NCBI GenBank assembly: GCA_017506865.1
Contig: JAFCMP010000235.1
Location: 496,001-560,000, forward strand
DNA from: Tribonema minus
Lineage: Eukaryota > Sar > Xanthophyceae > Tribonematales > Tribonemataceae
Direction: 5' to 3'
DNA: 64,000 nucleotides
Shown: one piece after another, positions 1 to 11,000 of the stretch
Layout of the letters: each line of letters starts with the position of its first letter
Position numbering within the stretch: the first letter of the stretch is position 1
Notes under the pieces: model-generated
Database searches by the model: none
What the model saw: only the letters and a program-made list of their open reading frames with translations
What the model was told of the DNA's origin: nothing
Program-made: the position numbers and the translations under genes

Positions 1-464
1 CTGGCGCCAAACACTAGGATATGAGCGAGGCCCATATTGCACAATTTTATTGTCATGACATACAGTGTTTTGATCGTCGCGAGCAGCGAGTGCTTGCGTC
101 CACAGAGGTGCTGAGATGGGGTCAGAGTAAGGGCTAGGTGAGCGCTGGTACCGGACGAATAACAACGGCAACATGATCATCCAAGGGGCGGTAGGTTCCC
201 TTTATTGCAGGGTGTCTCTAGACCAGCAGGGGTTCGGTTTCGGCGCTAGCCCTGACCCTAGCAGCGTGCACGTGGTGTATGACGCTGCCGCGCTCTATAC
301 GCTACACCAGGGTGAAGACGGTTTGCGATGGTGCGTAAGTGGACAAATAGAAACCGCCTTTCAGTGAATCGACCATCGTGGCGCAATCAATTCAGCGTTG
401 TGACGCAGCTGGCGCCAGTGCGCTCGCAAACTTGGGTCCATTAAGGTGCCGAGACGGGGTCAGG

Positions 465-574
465 GGTAGGTTAGGGTTAGGGTTAAGGTTAGGAGTAGAA
501 ACTGCGCACTTCAATTGCCTCGGCAGAGCAAACGCAGAGCGCGGGGTTAGGGTTAGGGTTAGGGTTAGGGTTAG
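465..574. repeat. Interstitial telomere-like TTAGGG tracts
   Basis: Two short runs (about 465-493 and 545-574) of the hexamer GGGTTA, partly degenerate, separated by about 50 bases of unique sequence. They match a TTAGGG-type telomere unit but are far too short to be a chromosome end. Confidence 0.8.
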
Positions 575-1386
575 TCAACACCCTCACGAACTCATCGCTA
601 AAAAGGCACCAAGGCAGGCCGCCAGTTGCGGTGTGAAGGCAGCCGCAATACATAGTCCTGTGCACAAGTCAAACGCGTCGTGCATTTGCTGTTCCTCGTC
701 TTTAAATATGTAGCAGGCTATCAGCGCATTGACTTGCTTCTGGCAAGTGTGATTGGGTCACAGCTTCCGCAAGGCGCAGCTAACCGTAACCCTAAACCTA
801 AGAGTGAGTGACTGGAGGAATGACTTAAGTGAATGTATGACGCAAGCAAATGTGAGTCTTGGGTTACTAGAGTGTTCCGCACCCGCAAATCCGTTGAAAA
901 ATACGGCAGCATGACCTGCTGATCCAGTCGGCCTGTGCTGTTGGCAGATGGCTAATGATGCGCGCGCCCCGGCTGCAGCACCAGCGATGCCTTGACGTGA
1001 TCAACGAAGTTCGTCTTTCAATGCCTGTGACGTGATGTACATACTTCAAGTAGACGCGGGTGTGCCAGTTTCACGGCCGCCCCACGTCCTGGATGCGCAC
1101 CTTGCGTCCAACCGCTGGGATGCTCAGCAGCGGTACGTTCGGCTCAAAGCGCTGCACGCTTGTGTGACCGTCTGGGATTGCAGTCGAGGCTGGTGACCAG
1201 CTCAGGTGAGATTCGGGATGAGGGTCAGGGTTGGGGTGTCCAAGCCCTGCACATGCGAAACCCAGAACCGCAACATGGCAGCACACTTCCCCGAGACGCT
1301 CGTACCGGAGCGACGCTTGAGCACGGGTACTGGTATGTGGCGTTGTAACACGCGCACTGCATACATACATACTCCCACAAGCGTAC

Positions 1387-4300
1387 CTCAACATGTAGAC
1401 CCCCATCTGCGCGACGAACCACTGGAATCTGGGCGGGTTGCCGTAGTCGCCGGAGATGGCCAGGCTCGGCCAGTTATACCTACATACCACGGAAAGGTGA
1501 GCAGCGAGGGGGGGGGGGGGAGCATCGAGCATGCGCGCCGTATGAGGCTGCAGGGGTGTGTGGATGAACGGAGTCTGGTGCGACAGTCGGCAGTGTGGCT
1601 GGGTGCAATGGCTCAATGCGAGGCACCCATGCCGTGGCCCTACAGAAGCAGCTGTTGATTGCAAGCCCCGCTAGACCCGCGCTTTGTGGTCATATTGACC
1701 CTATTCCTCGCTATCGTTTTGCTCAGGTGAGTCGACGCATCAGCACAGGCATCATGAGTGAACCCCTGCATCATGAGTGAAGCCCGAGCCCTTGGCCCAA
1801 CCCTAACCCCAACCGTGCTTTGTGCTTCATCTGTTTTGTGTGACTTGGTGTTACGTCTTGTCAAGCCCAACCCTGCGCCTGCCGCAGCTCCAGTTGCTCC
1901 TTGACCCCCTGGTAAGCACGATGTCAGTTCTTCTTTGCACCAATTTTTTCAATTCTAGAAGCCACCTTCGGCTACACCTCCATACCTCATGCGTGCACGC
2001 ATCCCTCACGGGCAATTATTGTCAGGGTAGAGTAAGGTCGAGAGTCAGAGGTTTGGAGTGAGTGCCCGATCGCGTGCAATGCACTCCACAGATAGATCAG
2101 CATTGGGCAGGGGCTAGAGGTTAGGATAAGGGTGAGGTTAGTTGGAGTTAAGGTTAGGGTTAAGAAAAAGGTTAGGGTTAGGGTTAGGATTAGCATGAGT
2201 GCCCACCGTCACGCCAGGAGGTGGTCGTTGGGGGTAAGGTAACTGTGGCCTTTTCTGAAGGCACGGTGAGCGTGACGGTGAGGATCAGGGATTCACGGTC
2301 AGCGCGAGGCGCTCCTGCGCGAGGTCGAGCGCCCACACGAGTGTGACGCTGAACAGCACGTCCAGCGTAACTTGCCGTTAGGGTCAGGATGTATCAGGAT
2401 TGAAGTTTGGGTTAGGGTTTACAAAACAAGTAGGGCTCACCGCCGTGCCAGGCGCTCCTGCGAGCGGACGAGCACCTACACGAGTGCGGCGCCGAGCAAC
2501 TCTGGGTGGCTAAGATGAGGATTAGAGCTAGGAAAAGAGTTGAGCTCTATGTTGAGAAGCAGGGCTCACCGTTGCACCAGGCGCTCCTGCGCACGGATGA
2601 GCACCCATGACAGCACCACGTTCAGCGCAAACTGAGGATTTCGGTTAGAGTAGATTAGGATCAGGGTTACGATTTACGACAACAAGTAGGGCTCACCGCC
2701 GCGCTAGGCGCTCCTGTGCGCCAACGACGGCACAAGCGAGCACGACGCCCAGCAGCACACGTCCAGCACAAACTCAACTTTGCGGTTAGAGTAAATCAGG
2801 ATTAGGGGTAGGGTTCACGGTAGCAAGTAGGGCTCACCGCCGCGCCAGGCGCTCCTGCGTGCGGATGAGCACCCACACGAGCGCGACGCCCAGCAGCACG
2901 TCCAGCGCAAACTGTACAAAGTACAGCGCGCACTCGTCGCGCGGCGCTGCGACCCCCAAACCTGCCGCGTCGCCGCGCTGCGCGCGCGCACGCGTGAAGG
3001 GGGGCGCACAAACAGTGGTGAGTCAACTTCAACTTCCAACAAAGTACGCGCACTTGTCGCGCGGCACCGCGGCCCCCAGGCCCGCCGCGTTGCCGCGCTG
3101 CGCACGCACACATGCACACGTGAAAGTAGGGGCACACCAAGCGGAGAGTCAACTTCAATTTCTTCATCAACTTCAGCTTTCAGCGGGGCGTGCGCGAGGC
3201 GGTCCAGCTGCGCTCCGCACGTGATCGGGATCTGAGCGGTGACGCTAGGCATTCAAGAAAACGAGTGTGCAGGGAAGGCGTCTCGTGAAGGTGACGGTCA
3301 GCTTCCGATTTGCCAGCACATGCACGCAAGGTTGAAGTTGTGAGTGAAATTCCGCAGCGCAGCCAAACTGTCTGTGCCCGCTCTGCTCTCATCGGCGCGA
3401 AGTCAAGCTCCGCGTGCGCTTCTTTAGCCCGCGCGCAGGGCGGGTGGGCTGCGAAGCTTCTGTGTGATGCACGCCAGCAAGCAAGTTGAAGTTGCATATA
3501 AACTCAGACAGCGTGCACGCCACTGCAGAGCTGCAGACACAGTTGTGCCCAACAATGCACAGCACAGAGCAGGCGCTTCCGAGACTTGGCACGCGCACGC
3601 AACGTGCTGTCACCAACAGCGGCGTGCGCATACACCCAGCGCGCGGCGTTCTCACCGTCCGCACCGCCAGCGCCATGGACATGAAGATGTTCCACGCGTG
3701 CACCAGCAGCGCCGCGTAGCCCTGCTTGGACACGTCATACCACCACACCTGGCGGCGGCGGCAGCGGCAGCGGCAGCAGTGTTGAAAAGAGATCACGCCA
3801 GGGGCGCCCGGAGACAGCAGCGAAGAAGATAGAACAGTGCGTGCAGTGCACGCAGGGGAGCATGATGAGGGGAAGAGGCAAGCAAGTGCCAGCCGCTCCG
3901 CTCAGCGACGATGCTCGGTCATGGTGCAGTGCCGCCGCGCGTGAAGTGGCGACGCACGCCAGAGAGCGAGATGTGGTGAGGTGGAGCGGGGCAGCAGTGC
4001 TCAGGCATGTGTTGGTAGCGCCGCACCTGCCGTGGCAACACCAGAGATTGAGGAGCGATTCTCGGAATGGAGCACACGGTCATGTACTGGGTTACGGTAT
4101 ATGTGTACATAAATTGGAAATCGGCAAGGGGGTTGAGATACTGCACATGTGGAAGCCCCTCCTTCGGTGTGATGATCGTTGAGAGCCATGTCAGGCTGTC
4201 AGCTCTAAGCCGCTGCTGGTTGAGAACACGTTTTGTGACAAGGCGATCCGAAGTGAAGCCACGTGCAGTGTTCAGTTGCATGAGCTGTCCCGAGCGCATG

Positions 4301-5087
4301 TGGTGCTGAGAGGGTTGCAGCACGACATGTGCGAAGACAAGATCACGGGAGACTGGAGGACTTGCCCAATTGGAGGTACTCGGAGGCAAACTGCTCAGAG
4401 AACGAATCCGAACTGGTTTCTATCGTTGATCAATCAGCGAGCAGACCGTCGTGGCAACACGGTGCACGCCAGCAGCAGCACTTGTCCGATTTGTCCAGAC
4501 ACCTGCAACTATTGCGTGAGCACTAGTACGCGATACCGACATCAACCATATCTGAGCTTGTTCGCGAGAATCTATGCATGAAACAAGTGCCAGCTTGCTG
4601 CTGGAGAACGCCACAATCTGCTGTTGATAAGCGAATCACAGTACGTTATGTCTTAATTTAAGATGCCAGTCAAAAGCGTAGCGATATCATCACTTCCGCC
4701 ATGAATCGCTGCACTGCACTGACTGCTTACGCATAGATGAGGTGTGAGCGCAGGCGTTGACCGCATGCAAAAAAGCGGCTGACTGCTTTGTAGAAGGTGC
4801 GCTACATCTGCTGATGGTGTCGATGCAGATGCGCTGTGGCCTGCTGCTTCTATGCCATCTGCGGTCAATCGCAGAACGCAGGGGAGGCAGCTCAAGTTGT
4901 CCGCAACACGGTGTGCGAGCAAGGATCTTGTGCACCCGCTGCAATTCGGACTTACAATGAATGGACGCCTTGGCCTCTCCCCTTGCCGCTTTACAAGCAG
5001 GCCAACCAAAGCCGCCAGTCCCAGCACAAACTGGAGCACATTGGCGAAGGCGCCACCGATCAGGTGGCAAGTTTTGGCCGCCAGCAT
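1387..5087 (-). CDS. STIMATE/TMEM110-like multipass membrane protein (3' part missing)
   Basis: Four exons on the minus strand fit in one frame: 5087-4956, 3748-3656, 2977-2838 and 1479-1387, each bounded by GT-AG sites. They encode about 152 residues. In order these are a hydrophobic helix (HLIGGAFANVLQFVLGLAAL), the family-type motif VWWYDVSKQ followed by a second membrane segment, a third segment (CALYFVQFALDVLLGVALVW), and a loop containing ISGDYGNPP. The order and spacing follow the STIMATE family, in which xWFLDTSKQ and LRFGEYGDP occupy the same places. Known members are ER or vacuolar multipass proteins; the animal one promotes STIM1 activation at ER-plasma membrane contacts. The start is taken at Met 5087, but the frame is open further upstream. 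The expected last membrane segments were not found between 1 and 1386, so the gene runs out of the window or is broken. Exon 3 lies in an array of decayed copies of itself. Confidence 0.7.
2119..2193. repeat. Degenerate TTAGGG-like tract
   Basis: Irregular run of GGTTA, GGATTA and GGGTTA units inside the last visible intron of the STIMATE-like gene. It lies just downstream, in gene orientation, of the decayed exon array. Confidence 0.7.
2230..3135 (-). repeat. Tandem array of decayed copies of a STIMATE-like exon
   Basis: The 3' half of exon 3 with its donor site recurs at about 2306, 2448, 2578, 2704 and 2844 (period roughly 126-142 bases), marked by the plus-strand core GGCGCTCCTG. Only the last copy, 2838-2977, keeps a clean frame. 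The 5' half of the same exon is also duplicated near 3048-3110, with a frame that breaks after a few codons. Between copies lie GGTTAG/AGGGTTA-like fragments. Confidence 0.75.
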
Positions 5088-7065
5088 ATCCCTCAGCGCC
5101 TCATCGGGCACCAAAGTTCCTAGCGTCCCCCTTGGCCGCCCAATAAGGTTGCTGTGAACAGACTGCTGAGAGTTACCGAAGAGAATTGATTTACGCCAAG
5201 GTTTGCTGACGCGCCAGCAAAAAACGCGCCCCGGGGGACTTCTACAGTTACGTCCGTTACTTTCGCATTGAAGCTTGAGTTGACATGATGAACGTTGCTC
5301 AAACTGCATGTACCAGATGTCCTCGACAAAAACCAACAAATGAGCGTGCATACTGACATGCATGTCATGGGATGCAGCCTGGTACTGATTTCAAGCCATT
5401 TGCTGTTGCGGAGGAGTCGGCACTATGTGGCACAACGGTCCATCCATGCCATGTGAAAAAGCATGGAGGTTTTGAGCATCTCTCAAACGCACAGCGCTGC
5501 ACACCCAAGACGCACGGCACCAGATCGCCAGCATCGGCACAGCACAACATGGACGTGATCACACATGAGTACTTCTTGGTGTTGTTGCGCGCGCCAGGGC
5601 ACGCTTGGTGTGTTGTGATGATATTTGTTTCTGGTGTTCCCGGTTTCGTGGCGCTGCCGCCGCTGCGAAGCGCGCGCCGCCGCCGCAGTGCACTGCCAGG
5701 GCCCCAGAGCCCCTCACTTGCCCCCTCCTGTCTGCACAGCTGCGTGGCAGCAGTGCCCCCTTCCTGGAGGTTCAGGCCCCAGCCCTAGGGGGGGGGGTAA
5801 ACTCAATCCCCTGGGTTCGCTGCTGCTGTCCGTGCATCGCGGCGAGCGTGCGTCCCGAGGCACTCATGCGCAGCAGCGGGTGCAAGTATGCTGTCCGATG
5901 AAGTCGGTGCGGCACGGTGCGTGCGGCGCCGCTACAGCGGCGGCGGCGGATTATATTCATGCCTGGCGGCGCAGCACGGGAGACGAGCGCAGCAAACACG
6001 GACAGCGGCGCATGTTAAGTTGTGTGGTGTGATGAGCATCATAGAGCATACTGCGCAGAGGCGCTGCGGCACGCGCGAGTGTGTGTAAGGGCCACAACAT
6101 ATGGCACAACACAAGTTATTGAAGTTGAGTCGCAATGAGAGAGTTGAAGACTGCAGAAGCGTCACTCTGTGGAGCGTGTACTTCAAGACAGCCATGTACT
6201 TGCTCATTGGCATGGAAATGCATAAAGATCAGGACATCAGCGTGTCGATCATGAACGTCCCAGGTTGCTGAGGAAGTTGACGATGCTGAGGAAACGGTCC
6301 GCATATGCTTGCGGCATCCCACCTGCTTCCAGGTCGGTGCAGCACCCCGAGATGAATGTTGCGCGGCATATGCGATCTTTTCCGTACTCACACGCACAGT
6401 TGGACAGCCGCAATGCCGCAGTGCGCTGACATGACACACACAAAAGCAATGCGGCGAGGTGCCAACCTACACAGATGACAAACAACGGCTGCAAAAAAAG
6501 TCAACGCACAGGTAGCAAACCGCACAGCACGTGCGGCACCTGCCAGACTCATGGCCATCCTCCGCTATGTAAGCCTTGGTCCATTCTACACAAGCCCTTG
6601 CATCAACACATGTTCATGCACGTTGTCCCTCAAAGGGATGCATCCGCTCCTGGCGAAGCCTGTTGAGTCATGGCAACACCTGCACTGGCAGAGTGTACAC
6701 GGTCGCCTGCTGGAGACCGTGCACCGCGCGCTGCTGCTACGCTCGCGCGCTGCGTGAGCACCGTGCCCCCAGGCACGAACAGATAAGAAAAAGCCCTGAC
6801 GGTGCTCGGCTTGAAAGGGGGGTATGTCCCGATGACTTCAGTATCGATGGCCCACGGGCCTTGCACAGCCTGGAGCCAAAACTGTGTCAGTAGTCCCTTG
6901 AGTTTGACCCTTCATGCACCCCCACACACAGCCGTGCGCGCTCGCATGCTGCTGCTACAGTTCGCCATGGGTCAAAGCGCCGCTGTGAAGTTCACGACGC
7001 TCGCCGGAGCCGGCGCAGCAGCTGCCGTTCGCAACCTCTGCGACCCACCCACAAGCGCGCCTCAC
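5088..7065. other. Intergenic region, no gene recognised
   Basis: Between the STIMATE-like start and the most distal ataxin-2 exon candidate. It holds a GC-rich block at 5650-5970 with short frames on both strands and an otherwise mixed sequence. No frame resembles a known family. It should contain the STIMATE-like promoter and the 3' end of the ataxin-2 gene. Confidence 0.5.
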
Positions 7066-7551
7066 CTTTTTTTGAGGCCCGACTCCGCGCATGTCCTTGG
7101 GCGCAAAGCCCCCGCCGCCCCCCCCCGCGCCGCCGCCGCCGCCGGGCCTGCCTGACCCCCCCCTCCGCGCGCCCCCCTTGCTACCCCTGTGCCCCCCCCC
7201 GCCGCCCCCACCCTCGTGATAATTGCGCGCGTCCTGCTCTGCAACAGTGCTCAGACCAGCGCTTTCCGCGCCGCCGGGCGCTGCTGCGCCGCCGCCGTGG
7301 TGCTCTGCTTCCGCGGAGGGCAACGGCGCCGACGCCGCTGCCTGCGTGGGGGGAGGACGGGGGGGGGGGTTGAGCGTTGGGCACATGCGCCCGTGGGCAA
7401 GAGCAGCAGGACAGGCGCAGGCAGCCACACACGCGGCAAAGATTGGCGGCGGCAGCTGTGGCGGCGGCGGCAGCGGAGGCGGCGGCAGCGCAGCAACCGG
7501 CAGTTCATGGCGCCGACAGCGATAGCCGCCGTCTTGACCGTCCTGGTGCTG
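7066..7551 (-). CDS. Possible 3' exon of the ataxin-2-like gene (Pro/Gly-rich)
   Basis: A 486-base open stretch on the minus strand starts after a good acceptor (pyrimidine-rich, ending CTCCAG) and stops at a good donor (AAG then GTGAGG). It is exactly 162 codons in phase 0, like the ataxin-2 exons upstream. It encodes Pro-rich and then Gly/Arg-rich sequence ending GFAPKDMRGVGPQKK. The Cys/Arg-rich start looks less natural, so the true exon may begin at the second acceptor before 7341. Membership in the ataxin-2 gene is inferred from strand, phase and position only. Confidence 0.35.
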
Positions 7552-8032
7552 CTGGAGACAAACGCGCACTGGCAGCAGCCTACTCGCAGCGCAGCAGACG
7601 CAGAGGAAGGACCTGCAACAATCTGACTGGAAGTGAAGGGTCGCCGATCACTCTGTGTTGTCGGGCCAGCAGTCGTGGGGGCAGGCCACAGCAGGTGCGC
7701 GTGCGCTGGAGATTTCCATGGTGGGACGCGCCACAGTGGACAGGGTCTCTCCGCTGGGAAACGCAGTTGACGCGGTGATGCTGCCCTGCTTTGCCCTGCT
7801 GGCACGCCCCCCGGCAGTGACGCTGAGCCTCCGACGAGGGTGCAGCGACGGTCCTCGCCCTCTACGCACGGAAGCGCGCCGCCGCCGTCTCTGCTGCTAC
7901 TCGACCCACGACCCATCACCAAAAGGAAGGGAAGGGAACCGCATCGCAATCCACGCCGCACACACAGACGCGCTATTAATGAGGAGGGCGAGCGCATCAC
8001 ACTTGACGCCGCACATAAAGATTCGCACTCAC

Positions 8033-11000
8033 CTGGCTCATACTGTGTACGGGGGTGCCCGAGGGGCCCACGCGCGGGCTCATGTCCGCCGCGCCGCCGC
8101 CGCCGCCGCCCTGCTGCTGCTGCTGCTGCATGCTGGAGTGGTGGCTGTGCGACGAGGAGCTGCGGCTGCGCGTCAGGTGCTGCGGCGTGTGCGGGTGGCT
8201 CGCGCTGCCGCCGCCGTGCTGCTGCTGCGCCGCGTGGTGCATGTGCGCCTGCGCCTGCGCCGCCTGCTGCTGCTGGAGGTGGTGGTGCTGCGCCTGCGCC
8301 ATCGCATAGCCGTGCTGCTGCTGCTGCTGCGCCACCGCCACAGCCTGAGAGGGCGCGCGCAGCCGGCGGCATGCTGAGCTCAGATAACATAAGGCTTGCT
8401 CACTGCGGCAAGGGGGAGCATGACTAGAGAGCTCCGGCTGCTGGTATTGCGTCAGCAAAGCCGACTTCCACACAGTGTGCACTGCATCAGTCAACGAGGA
8501 GGTCCGGCTCCAGAGCCACCATCTGCTAATCCTGGCCTAAAAATTCCGGACGGACAGCCGCCACCGCAATCAAATGGGCAAGAACGGCCATGATGTTGCT
8601 GGCCTCCGCCAGCCCCTGTCGGATGCGATCGGAGACATTCAACCCGGCTTCTGGCCTGCAGCGCCGCCGGTACCTGCGTTCGCATATCCCGCACAATGTC
8701 CAGCGCGCTCACCTGCCGCTGCTGCATCAGGCCCGGGTGCTGCTGCTGCTGCTGCGCGTGCTGCTGCTGCTGCTGCTGCTGCGCGACGACGTGCGGCGAC
8801 ATGCCGCCCGCCGCCATCCCGCCGCCCTGCAGCGCCGGGTTGGGCGCGTAGGCGTGCACGCCGTAGGCCACCTGCGCGTACGGCGGCGGCGGCATGCCCT
8901 GCCCCTGCTGCAACATGATGTGCGCGGGGACCATCTGCGCGCCCATCCCCGGCTGCTGCGCGTAGCCCATGGACGCCATCTGCTGCTGTGCCTGCGGGCG
9001 CGGCAGCGGCGGCGGCGGCGCGAAAGGGGCGGCAGCGGGGTTATCACGGCGGCGCTGCTGCTGCTGCTGCTGCGAGGCGTGAGTTGCTGCTGCTGCTGCA
9101 AGGCGGTTCATGCGTCACTGCGCGGCGATGCGTCAGCATCTCGTGCCGACGCGTAGATTGCGCGAGCGAGATGCGAACAGCGAGAGCGGAGCCTGTGTAC
9201 GCAATGGCAAGCGGCACTTAAACCTCAACGTGAACTCCATGATAGAGTTCAACATGCAGTGTGCAAGCCACCACAAACTGTGACTTCAACCTGAACATCA
9301 CCACAACCTTCTCAACAAGGTAGCTCGTGAACGATCACTCGCTTCTGAAAACCCACCCCTGATCTTCATCATGGACGTCAACATGCAATGCGCGGCACGG
9401 CGGCAGCGGCGGCGGCGGCGGCGCTCACCTGCTGCATCTGCTGCTGCTGCTGCGGCGGCGTGCTGGCCATGCCGCCCGCCATCATCATGTGCAGATTGCC
9501 CATCTGCATCTGGACGCCGCCCGGCTGCGGTCCTGCCATGCCCATGCGCACGGGGCTCGCGCCAAACATCATCTGCAGCAGTGGGCGCGCGCGCAGCAGC
9601 AATGCTCAGCGACAGCAGCGCTCAGTGCACTCTGAACATACACAGGTGCAGTGCCTCATCAATTGACGGCGCGCGGAAGCAGAAGCGGCCGCGTGCGCAG
9701 CAGCGATTCAGCGACAGCAGTGCTCAAGCAACGCAATGCACGGGTGGAATGCCTCGTACATCCATCTGCCGCGCGCGGACGCAGCAGCGATGCTCAGCGA
9801 AAGCAGCGCTCAGAGCACTCTCAAGAAACAGGCGCAAAGCCTCGTCTAGGGCGCCTCGCGCAACAGCGTTGAACAGCAGTGCGCCACACAACCGATGTGC
9901 CTCGCCTGTTAGGGCTCGCGACGCACACGTCATCTGCCGTGGGCGGACGACGCAGCGGGCGCGCACGCAGCAGCGATGCTCAGCGACAGCAGCGCTCAAG
10001 TGCACTCTCAATATACACAGGTGCGGTGCCCCGCCTATGACGGCTCGCGACGCACATCATCTGCCGCGCGGGCCGACGCAGCGGGCGCGCACATCGACAG
10101 CAATGCTCAGCAGCGCGCTACGCATCCGCGCGCCTGCTGCATGGGGCTTGTGCTGCATCGGAGCGCTCTGTCGCGCATGACGGTTACTGGTGAAAGGCGC
10201 TCGCGGCTAGCCACGCCTTGTCGCCTGAAGCTCTACGATCTTTTGATTCGTTTCCATGTAAAAAACACCATGCCCTCTCGCTCTGAACGCGCGCTACGCG
10301 ATCCGTGCGCGCGCAAGCAAGCGCGCAAGCGAGCATACATACATACCTACATACATACCTGCGGCTGCGCCCCCGGCTGGTGCCGCGCGGCGTACATCTG
10401 CTGCTGCTGCATGGGGTTGTACTGCATCGGCATGGACATGGCGGTGGGCACCATCTGCATCGGCATGCCGCCGCGCGGCAGCATCTGCTGCTGCATCTGC
10501 ACCGGGTGCTGCTGCAGCGGCTGCGGCGGCGGCTGCTGCTGCTGCTGCTGCATGCCCATCGCCACGCCGTTGCCGCCCATCATGCCGCCGCCCGCCATCG
10601 CCTGACATTGCGCATGGTACGCGGCGAGACAGAGCGGTTGCGACGTTGGATGACCGTCATCTGATGCAAGGCACGGTGAGTTACAGCCTTAATTGCCATG
10701 CCGCTGCTGCTGCTGCAGCTGCTGCCGCGATTGTGCGCCTAGGTGCTGCGCCAGTGCTCAGCACCGCGGCGCTGCCGCCAACCGAGCCGCGCCTTCAGAC
10801 GCGCAGTATGTGCGATTAACACATGGGGGGTAACGCCAGCATCATCGTTGATTGCGTTGGCGCTGTCGCAATATCACAGCTTTAGCAGATGCTCGTTGCG
10901 TCTTGCAGTGCTGCTGCAGCACGCGCATCGCTGCCGCCTTGTTCGCCGCGACCGCCGCCGCTGCACACCATTTCGCGCTCTCACTTCCACACCTAGCAAC

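Noticed and set aside
7251..8390. 379-codon minus-strand frame
   Set aside because: Out-of-frame reading of the Gln-rich exon 8033-8344 and its flanking introns; it crosses good splice sites.
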